Below are positions 55,364 through 64,000 of a stretch of 64,000 nt of DNA, one piece after another; position 1 is the stretch's first letter; every line of letters starts with the position of its first letter. The position numbers and the translations under genes were made by a program. The notes beneath the pieces were generated by a model. It had not been told where the DNA came from and searched no databases. It saw nothing but the letters and a program-made list of their open reading frames with translations. Origin of the DNA: Mytilinidion resinicola (Eukaryota > Ascomycota > Dothideomycetes > Mytilinidiales > Mytilinidiaceae); contig NW_022985439.1 in NCBI RefSeq assembly GCF_010093595.1, forward strand, positions 1,135,713 to 1,199,712, given 5' to 3'.

Positions 55364-57928
55364 CTACCACTCTTTGGGCCCAAAAGTATCGCCAGGTGCA
55401 ACCTTTGCCTGAACAGCGGTATTCGCTACATCCATGGTAGTGTGGATGACGGTATTGCCCCTACAATTCACACTTCCGGTCAGCCCAATTCCCATATCTA
55501 ACCACGAAGAGGCAAGTATCCGGAAATCCACTTACCACCAACGCGGCGCATCAATCCGATTGAGCGTGAAAATAACAAAAATCGTCAGCGTACTCAAGGC
55601 CAACCCAGTCCCCAGCGCCGTCGCCGTAATATAGTTCAGGCGTGACCACCACCTCAAATGCCTCGTGCGGATATACCACTGAAACACGAAGCCAACCATG
55701 CCCCACGTCAAGTAGTTCATCGGCGACGCGGGCGGAATGTTGGTGCCGCCTCCGAGGATCACCGGCGCCATGGCGTACTTGAGCGGGGATTTCGGCAGGC
55801 GTTTTGCTGCAAAGTGGAGGATGAGTGATAGGGCGACGCCGAAGGGGAAGAACCAGAGCAGCGCGGAGTAGGTTTGGCCAGGGCTAAACATCCGCTGGGG
55901 ACCGAGCAGGCCCCAGATCACGGAGGCAGAGAAGAAAACGCGGCCGCCGGGACAGGTGAAGCGCTGCTTCTGTTCGATGGTGCAGATGCCTTCGATGTTG
56001 TTTAAGGCAAAGTTCAGGGTGTAGACTTGGACGATGCAGGCTAGGGTTGTGGCAACGACTTGGGCTGTGAACATTGTCCGTGGAGGTATCTTCATGTAGT
56101 GTCCACTAAATAGTAATCAGCTTTATTCAATCAGGCGGAATTTGGACGGGATTACGAAGGTGGCCTACAGTTTCAAGTCACCTGTGAAATGAAGGGCTTG
56201 GGTTACGGTGATGTATCCGTAGGTCTTGAACATCATCAAGGCTATCGGCTTCCCGGGCTGCATATATCCCATGATGAACTCGGTGATAACATTGAGAGAG
56301 ATGTTCTGGGCCGTGATTGCTTGGATGATGCCGCAAGGCAATGCCATGACAGTCGCGAAGATGATGCAAAATAGGAATGCCCACCAGGCGAACTCGGTCG
56401 GATAGGCAAGCACCACAACGAGCGACAGTGCCAGCATGAGCGCGAATAGAACGATGTACCACCACACAGGCGCTTCTGGATACTTCAGTATCATCTTCAT
56501 ATGAACGTCGGGCTTCTCTTCCTTTGAGCTTTGGAATTGTCTCGTGATTTCATGGCGATGATTCAGCCATACGTAAACCACCAGAGATGAGATCGTGGCA
56601 AAAGACAGCCCGTAAGTGAGAGCAAATGTTGTCGACAGGAACAGTGGCGAATAAGTTTTATACGCAGCTTCGTCCAATGTAAGTTGAGATGTTGTGACCT
56701 TCGAAACATTGTAGCGGACTCCGGTATTATCGTAGGTTGAAGAGTCGCTGATGGGTAGAAACTTCGCATACCAGGCACCGCCAAAGTGCAAGCCAGCAGT
56801 GCCAATTATATAAAAGCTCACTACCCCAATCAAGGTGTTGGCAATTGCATGCCATGGCGGGATCAGAGGGCTGCCGGTAAAGCCAGTAATGGTGGTCCAA
56901 TCGAACGTAACAGGAAGAAGTCCAAGGCCGGTCGTGCCTCCGAACAACTGATTTGTGACAGGGTTTTTTGGGTATATCCAGGTCATGAAGGTGCATATGC
57001 TAAGGAATTGGGCCAGAAACCCGGGAATCCAATAATATCTGAAGTGGGACTTGTTAACAATTCATCGAGACATCAACGTCATCTTTGGGGGCTCTTACAG
57101 ATACGACACGATGGTAATAATACCAAACCACTTGAATCTCGACATATTCCCACCAAACACCGTCGGGTCCAACTCTTCATTGTCGTCGTGCATAGCATGC
57201 ATGAGGCTAACGCCGACTAGGGCCTGTGGCCACAACATGGCTGCTGGGTAAACTAAGAATTTCCGGAAGAGACCCGCAATACCGTACCCGATACTTTGAG
57301 TAGTAATGACGAGCAGAATTTGAAACGCCATTCCGAAGTCTTGCTTGTAAAAAACAACTTGGGCAAGAATGATGTCTGTCGCGTAAGCGGTCGAAAAGGA
57401 TACCCCGGCCATAACACCAATGATGGTGTGCTCCTTGACATTGAATGGGCCAGGATTAAGGTTCCACTTGACACCAAACGTGTTGTGCTCTCTAGAAGGA
57501 ACAAACCGAGCCCACGCCTTGCCTAGCACGTATGCAACCAACTGAGCTGTCATGACTCCAATGCTGATATGAGGTTGTCTCAACCCAAACACAGTGTTAA
57601 CCGCTGCGCCAAGCACAGAGAGGAGGATGCCTAGAAACCATGCGCGAATGGTATTTGCGGGCAGTTCCTTATCATAATTAGGGACCACTGCCCTGACCTC
57701 TGGGTATGGCGAGTTTTCTTCCTCCTCATCTTGAATCTGCTCAATATTTGACTCTACATGGTGCGATCTTTCACCACCTGAGTCTTCCGATCCGAGTTTG
57801 TCTTTGTCTTCGGGTAAATTGAGGTCCCATGAGTTCAATTGAGTTCGAGGAATAGGCTTGAGAGAAAGATTATCAGATGACTGGGGCTGTACACCGGTGG
57901 CTTTGATGGCCGCAGATTCGACATCCAT
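55364..57928 (-). CDS. Oligopeptide transporter (OPT family)
   Basis: Four exons on the minus strand: 57928..57099, 57038..56169, 56105..55536, 55460..55364; 788 residues. Introns are 60, 63 and 75 nt. Joins read IVSYL-YYWIPGFLAQ, GDLKL-GHYMKIPPRT and DAPRWW-GNTVIHTTMD. OPT proteins import small peptides or glutathione with protons across the plasma membrane. The family motifs NPGPFNVKEH (about residue 165) and KIPPRTMF are present, along with many hydrophobic helices (about 14). The hydrophilic N-terminus (first about 100 residues) is acidic and Ser-rich. The substrate cannot be told from sequence. Confidence 0.93.
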
Positions 57929-59424
57929 TCTCCCACCACCGATGAGAATAGAAGAAATTCAAGAAAGAAAGGCCTACGACCTGGAAATAGCAGAGAAGGA
58001 ATGCAATATGAAGTTTTCATTGACGGGGAACATTTATGATAAAGGACGATTATGGCACCTCCAATTTGTCTATCGCCATCGAAACTCCGTCTACACACTG
58101 CTGCGTCACTGATACTAGAAAATTTGTGTTAGAGGTAGTGACGGGAGATCACACTCTACTAGCACCTCATCTCAGTTATTTCCCTTTCAGGAATGAGTCC
58201 ATAATGCTGGGCATTTCAAATCGCTCGAGGCCGAAAGGCTTGTTGCATATCGCAATGAAGACATTGGTGGGATTGATGGTGGAGGAAATCCGTGGACGTG
58301 GGTCGCCTATAACATTGTCTTTAAATATCAAGGTCGAGACTGAGCCGCTTCTCAGGACTATGGTTGTGGTGATAATGAACCATGGCTTCTAATAGATATG
58401 ACGCCGGCGACTAGACGCGATCGATACTCTTAATATAGGAATACTCGGGATACCATCCACATGTATCCACATCTCAAGGCAATCGGCACAATCTAGCCAA
58501 CAAGTTCGGCGGGGATTGTGGGGGACGAAGTGGAGATAATTGCCGGTGAACCTTGGGAGAAGCCCCACCAGAGGCCTGAGGCCTTCAGAAACTTCTTTTT
58601 CTGGAATTCGTAGTGCTTTCCATTCAAAGAGTCTTGCGCGCGATGCCGTGCGATGGAGGCCCGTGGAGAGTGGAAGGGGGAAGGACGTGTGAAGTGTGAA
58701 GGGAGTCAACTGCTCGGACATGACTCGGACATGAGACCCAGAACTGTGAGACCTCTGTACTTCGTACGCTCACCTTCGACACAAGCACGGCCATCTCGCA
58801 TCAATGCTTCTTAGATGACTTTGACCGACGTTGATGATCCAGCACGGCATATATCCTGAACTCGAAGCTTCAAGCCTTCCTCATCTTTCCCAGGGCTGAT
58901 TTGCCTCAGGTTGTATGGCCGGACTCGCTAGAAGAGGCTGAAGAACTCAGCTTCCTGCGGTGTCTATACGAGTTGATGACCGGTGCGCCCCATTGGCTTG
59001 TGGGATCGGACCCGAGATCACCGTTTGGTGTGCAATTTGGGCCCTTCACACTCTGTCATAGGGTTATACGGTCGGAATCACGACTACTTCGGCGTCGTAC
59101 TAGAATACAGGTACTTGCTCTAAGGTAGCTTTATAAGGTAAGTAATCGAGCAAATCTTATAAATGCAAGCCTCGATCACGCTTTCACGGAAATCACATTT
59201 TGTTCGGAAGAACCTCAGACAAGGGCAAGCGATCGTCAAACTGTGATGATGAAAGCTATTAATCCTCCGTATCCCTTTCCGTGCCCCAAAGCCTGCCTGA
59301 TTTTGCGCTCAATACCGGGTTCTCCTCGTAGAAACCCAACAGCAATCAGCACCCGACATCCTGCTTCCGTTATGAAAAGGCCGCCGGCTTCAAGTCAACC
59401 CTCGGTCCTGTCCCATTTGCACAC
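57929..59424. other. Intergenic
   Basis: About 1.5 kb. Short frames on both strands (for example 58389-58721 minus) lack recognisable features. Contains the OPT promoter on its left. Nothing else is supported. Confidence 0.5.
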
Positions 59425-60189
59425 CTAGAGGTACCATCTGCGAATCTCCACCACAAGCGAAAGGCAGGCCAATACTACGGCTGCAGCGAGAACAATCACT
59501 AATTGTCTGGTGATTGGATCGGGTAGGTGACGCCCCTGGACAAGAATTTGGGCCGTGCCGAGCAGTATGCTGAGAGATGTCCAGGCGAGTACGAAGCAGC
59601 GAAAGAAGCGGTCCCAGTTGCTCCTTTGATCCCATTTATCTGTTGGCGCCGCAACCATCATCCCAAGTATGAAGGCCCAACAAATTGTGGTGATGGCAGA
59701 AGCCACAAAGACGAGCGTTTGTGATGAGTTCGAGGCCGAGCTGAGCAGACGCTTCCAGGTGCGGGAGCCCCTAGTTGGCATGTTTGGGGCCGGCTGCGTC
59801 GTAGGAGGCGGCGGCATGGTTGAATATGGACAAAGGGCTGGAGACGGCTGCATGGTTGGAGGCTCGTAGGATTGGGTTGATTTGGCCATAGCATCCCAAT
59901 CGATAAAAACTCGATCGGAGGGTTTCGGCTCGGGGGATGTGAGCTCGGTCGGATTCTCGTCTGCAAAGGAGCTGAGGGCTTCATCCGCAAAGGAGACGTG
60001 TGACTTTTCTCCAGACATGGCGGCGAAGTTATCCGGATTTGGCACGGCGGGGTGGTCTTCGACGAGTTTGCTGGCTGTGTAAAAGATAAGAACGAGGTAT
60101 GCAATTTGGGTTGCTGCAGAAGAAACGATGAGATTTGAGGCAAGGCGAATGGATGCTGGACTGATGGATGGATCTGTTGACGACACCAA
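59425..60189 (-). CDS. Small membrane protein, start unresolved
   Basis: An open frame of 254 codons on the minus strand with four hydrophobic segments (about 18-38 LIVSSAATQIAYLVLIF, 155-178 TLVFVASAITTICWAFILG, 195-212 FVLAWTSLSILLG, 230-246 LVIVLAAAVVLACL) and a Pro-rich, Ser-rich cytoplasmic loop between the first two. The frame begins at a TTG; there is no ATG before residue 58 (position 60018, MSGEKSH). Either the start is 60018 and the first segment is not translated, or an upstream exon supplies the start. The protein is not recognised. Confidence 0.5.
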   Translation of the reverse strand: MVSSTDPSISPASIRLASNLIVSSAATQIAYLVLIFYTASKLVEDHPAVPNPDNFAAMSGEKSHVSFADEALSSFADENPTELTSPEPKPSDRVFIDWDAMAKSTQSYEPPTMQPSPALCPYSTMPPPPTTQPAPNMPTRGSRTWKRLLSSASNSSQTLVFVASAITTICWAFILGMMVAAPTDKWDQRSNWDRFFRCFVLAWTSLSILLGTAQILVQGRHLPDPITRQLVIVLAAAVVLACLSLVVEIRRWYL

Positions 60190-61078
60190 AAGCTGTGTTG
60201 GTAATGATGTAAAGAAGAAAGCGAAATGAGAGAGAATTTTCCTTATAAAAAAGCATGGAGCGTTCCTGCCAGTGAGGAAGTCACGCTGATGGCAGGTAGG
60301 TTTGAGGTGAGGAGGAAAGTTCGTGTGATGCGAGTAGAAATCGAAAGGCAGGCAGCATCACGAGATATGACCCTGCACACATCTCTAAGAGTTGCCCTAC
60401 AAATGATAAGCTAGAATTATCATAGCGTTTGATGGATGGCTCATATAGGGAAGACTGAGGAGCGCCCTTTATTGCTGTGGCTTTGTAGCCGTTGACACTT
60501 ACTTGACGCCGTTTGGGGTGCTCCAGTGATGTTAGCAGTGGCCAAAGTGATGAGCTGGAGAGGACCAATCGTGCCTTGATTCCAACATGTAAACCCCGTG
60601 ACGCCACTAATTAAAATACAAATCCAATCGCTACAGAAGTTTAATATCAAGTCGTGTAGAAGTGTGGTTTGGGGGTATAGACACCGATGAAAGATACCCC
60701 TAGGGAGTGGAGAATTGAAAAGCGAACGTAAATATTTGGAGGGAGCAAACCAGACCTCGAGAATGTGATTAGGGGTGTAAATAGCTGCGGGAGACATCGC
60801 CAGGGATGGGATGATCTGAAAATGTGAATGTAAAGGTGGGCACATTTGAATTCAAACGTCAAACATGTCACTTGCTAAACTTTCTCTCGAATCAAGGTAC
60901 TGGCGCCAGCACTTCATTTCACTACATCGACTTGCGAAAGAGACTGAATGTCAGTCATGCCGCTTAGCAATTTCACAGTTCAGGGGTCCCTTGACGCTAT
61001 TTCTGAAGTGCTAAAACTCGTACAATTGTAATGATACTCTATACAATTTTCATCCCTTTTTCCACTCCACCTAAACCC
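60190..61078. other. Intergenic
   Basis: About 890 bp. Minus-strand frames (for example 60441-60845) could be joined by a GTAAGT..TTGTAG intron, but the product has no recognisable features, so I do not call a gene. This region could also hold the missing first exon of the membrane protein. Confidence 0.4.
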
Positions 61079-63066
61079 CTAAACAGGTTCAGCACCCGCC
61101 AACGGCCGCTTTCCCTTCCCACTCACACTCTTCTCCGCATCCTCACTTCCCCTCTCCTCCGGCTCCCCTATCGTCTTACTCTGCACCATAATGGCCTCCT
61201 CCTCGACCTCCTCCCCAATACTCAGATTCAGCAAAATAGCAAGCAGTGCCGTGACCGCAAAGCCCGTCTCCATCACCAACACAATCGCGTCATAAAAGCC
61301 CCGCAGACTCTTGTTGCCACCGTGATACGTGAATACCTTGCTGAACCACGTTGGCACAAGCGTCGCGCCATAGCCCACTGATAGTGCGGCGGTGAGGATG
61401 AACCGATTCCGCCGCGAGAACGGCACACGTGCTACGATGGCCATACCGGACACCGCGACGGCGCAGAAGAGGAACGTCGTCATGCCACCCAGTACCGGCG
61501 CGGGGATAGCGACAAGGCTAGCGGCGAATTTTGCGAAGACGCCCATGATGATGAGGAAGAGGCAGCAGCAGTATCCCGCCTTGCGGTTCGCGCACCGGGT
61601 AAGCGCAATAACGCCGTTGTTTTGCGCGAAAGTTGACATGGGGGTGATGGTGCAGAGGGCAGCGAGGAGGCCGTTGAGGCCGTCGGCGAGGATGCCACCC
61701 TGAATGCGGGAGTCGAAAACGTCGCCGTCGACTTCGAGCTGGGACACGTCGCAGGTGGCGGTGATGTCGCCGATGGCTTCGCAGGCGCAGATAATGTAGA
61801 TCGTTATCATAGGCAGAACGAGCGGGCCATAGACGGAGAGCGGGAAAGTGTGGACCCAGATGAAGGAAACGGCGGGGGCCTGAGAGTGGTTCGTTAGTGA
61901 GGGGTTGAGTATAAGGAAGTAAAGGACGTACGGAGTCGATGCCTGAGCGATCGAAGTAGCCGCATGCGGCTGCAATGATGCAGCCGACTAGGAGGCCCAT
62001 GATGACGGAGGCGGATTTCATGATTGGGGATCCAAAGCGTTCCATTATGAGAATTGTTACGAATACGGAAAAACCAAGGCCTTTTGAGTTATTAGCCTTG
62101 AATGCTCAATCGAGGTTTCAAGAATGACATACCAATATATTCCGCAGATCCCCAGGCCAATGCATGTGGTGCTCCAATATTTGGACATAGAGCAAAGAAA
62201 TCAACGGCAGTAGCAGGAACCGAACAAGGTCCGCTTCCGCCAGCCCATCCCTCAAACCCAGTACCGATCAGTGACACACCAATCAGCATGACGGTGGGAC
62301 CGGTGACAATAGGAGGGAAGATCTTTTGCAGAGTCTTGGGAGGAGCGAATGATAGCAAGATTTCAACTAAGGCGCAGACTGCGGCAGTACCAAGAAGGGC
62401 ACCGTAAGCCTCCGGGCAAGGCAATTTAGAACCGTCTGCTGCCAGTTTGCAGTATCCGTTGGCATACATTTGCGAAAATCCCCCTGAGGCGACAGGAATG
62501 ATGGCAAAGGAGGTTCCGACGACGGAGATGAGACCAGTACCGATGTGGTACTGTCAGTGGTTAGATAGTGCTTTATATATCTTACCAAAGCCCCCTTTTC
62601 ATCATTTTGCTTTTTCATACAACTCAATTCACTGTAAGTTGAGATTGAAACTCACTGGTGTCTTCATTATATGAAATCTCGTTATCTGAATGGAGGATAG
62701 AATTCCACAGACGATCAGTGCTGTGGAGACGAGATATTGCTGCTGCTCCGGTGCGAGGTTGACGCCTGCAGGGCCTCCGAGGATGAGTGACGGTGTGATT
62801 ACGCCCGCTAGCATCGCGAGTGAATGTTGAAGTCCCAGAAGAAGAGCCAAGAAGACCGGCATGCGGTCGTTCAAGCCAAAGAATGGAGGAGTGACAGTTT
62901 TCCTACCCATAAAGGGAATATTGGGCATAAAGAGATAGGCATAGTCATAGTTCCCGAGGAGGCCTTCTCTCGTCAAGAAGGTCCTCTTCAAGATCCTGGT
63001 GTAGTATCCAAAGTTCTTCTTGGGGCTATGGTCAGGGCCAATGGTGTTTGGTCCCTCGTCTGACAT
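61079..63066 (-). CDS. Xanthine/uric acid permease (NAT family, UapA/UapC-like)
   Basis: Four exons on the minus strand: 63066..62656, 62550..62133, 62080..61932, 61879..61079; 592 residues. Introns are 105, 52 and 52 nt. Joins read IMKTP-YHIGTGL, GSAEYIG-LGFSVF and RSGIDS-APAVSF. The nucleobase-ascorbate transporters are proton symporters of purines. The QH motif (LGLQHSLAM), the ALAWGSAEYIG helix and the NAT signature QNNGVIALTR are all visible, with multiple hydrophobic segments. The start is chosen at ATG 63066 (MSDEGPNT), as the frame is open to 63105. The C-terminal tail is acidic (GEEVEEEA). Confidence 0.93.
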
Positions 63067-64000
63067 TGTGAGTGGTGGGGTTGGGGCGAGGAGGAAGGGA
63101 GGCAAGTGTCAATGTGAAACTGATAAACAGTGATGTCTATGCTTCTACTCTATCCCCTATGGAATCATGCTGGGCCTTATACATGTCTGCGCGAGCTCCA
63201 GAGCTTCAAAGCTCTGCTGCAGCATCGTCGGCGACGGCCGCCACTGTGGTTCGGTTGTCGTGAGACTCCGGTGAGCTGGGAGCGAGCTGGCCAGTGCAGG
63301 CGGGAGGCGTTCTGTTCGCGTGGGTGAGAGGCGTTCGTATCGCAATCCCACGCGCCCGCCCGGGCTTCTAGATTGTGGGAGCTGGTGTGCTCACGTGGTG
63401 TTGGGTGTTTTGGGTTGGGTGATGGAGAAGATAAGAAACGGTGTTGACTCGGGCAAGGCCTGGAACTGCTTCCAAACCACGAATCAAGATGCCGGCTTCC
63501 TTTGCTTCGTACGCAAAGGACACTCACGGGCCAATGCGACATGTCGGCCGCTCCCGACGCGATGGCTACTTGCTGGGCTCAACATCGCGAAGACTTCGTC
63601 AAGACCTGCTCGTAGCTGCGGCAGTCTAGATGCCAGCGTTGAAAAAGACCCCGACGAGGCGTCACAGCGAGCAAATCGCTCTTATTGCTTTGAAGCCTTC
63701 TTGCGTGTCATGGGCTTGAATGGGGAGGGAAAACTCATCAAATGCGAACGCGTCGCGGACCTCCTGTGGGTAAGCGGAGGTGCCCGCCATCCCGCCGAAG
63801 AGAAGTATTCTGGCTGTAGGGTTCTGATCTTCGAATATCATCTCGTCGAACCTTGTCATTAGATGCAAAGAATCGCTATCTAGACATCTCCGTTAGAAAT
63901 TGGTTATTCTCTTTACCTTACAAGACAATACAGCAATTCATTCTCTTCATCACTGCGCTATCATCCTTCAAGAATGCTGTACATCAACGCGACCGTCGTC
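63067..64000. other. Intergenic, window end
   Basis: About 930 bp upstream of the permease. Frames of 60-180 codons here (for example 63320-63862 plus) lack an ATG start or family resemblance. A gene may continue beyond the window; nothing firm is seen. Confidence 0.5.

Noticed and set aside
60281..60845. Possible two-exon gene on the minus strand
   Set aside because: A splice is possible, but the product has no recognisable motif and weak coding character.
63320..63862. 180-codon plus-strand frame near the window end
   Set aside because: No ATG at its start and no family resemblance.

Overview
The window is nuclear DNA of a filamentous ascomycete (Pezizomycotina). The evidence is the gene set (Sec7-PH ARF-GEF, PP-Z phosphatase, UapA/UapC-type purine permease, OPT transporter, secreted class 3 lipase, CE9-type amidohydrolase, CmcJ/AsaB-like oxygenase), the short introns (mostly 45-120 nt, GT-AG, with CTAAC/CTRAY-like branch points) and gene starts on both strands without operons. 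A Dothideomycete is plausible, but this is inference. I see no tRNA, rRNA, CRISPR or intact transposon. Exon joins were derived by hand from splice signals, reading frame and family resemblance.

Layout. 0-13.5 kb: Mediator subunit 8, N-terminal methyltransferase (Tae1/NTMT type), aldehyde dehydrogenase, PP-Z phosphatase and a multi-AT-hook protein. Three copies of a palindromic MITE-like element sit in the intergenic DNA. 13.5-22 kb: F-box-like/leucine-rich protein and a large Sec7-PH exchange factor, convergent. 22-25 kb: gene-poor, AT-richer spacer with degenerate repeats. 25-30 kb: membrane-anchored alpha/beta hydrolase with an 8-nt micro-exon, and mitochondrial EF-G, convergent. 30.7-35.4 kb: low-complexity PAEA-repeat protein and an uncharacterised CxxC protein. 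36.4-39.8 kb: secreted class 3 lipase, then (after a spacer) a three-exon small secreted protein with a Kex2-like site and a beta/gamma-crystallin-like look. 40.3-49 kb: type II membrane amidohydrolase, CmcJ/AsaB-like oxygenase, F-box protein, and a broken second copy of the oxygenase split by about 300 bp of foreign sequence. 49.6-55.2 kb: Hsp90, an F-box protein with an apparent GC-AG intron, and a glutathione transferase. 55.3-63.1 kb: OPT transporter, a small membrane protein with an unresolved start, and a NAT-family purine permease.

Functionally this is mostly housekeeping DNA (transcription, translation, chaperone, trafficking, phosphatase) with scattered accessory genes for secretion, nutrient uptake and detoxification. 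I see no coherent biosynthetic cluster. The most unusual items are the MITE-like family in promoters, the mosaic oxygenase pseudogene, the small secreted protein, the 8-nt exon, and diverged tandem repeats in the leader and coding region of the AT-hook gene.
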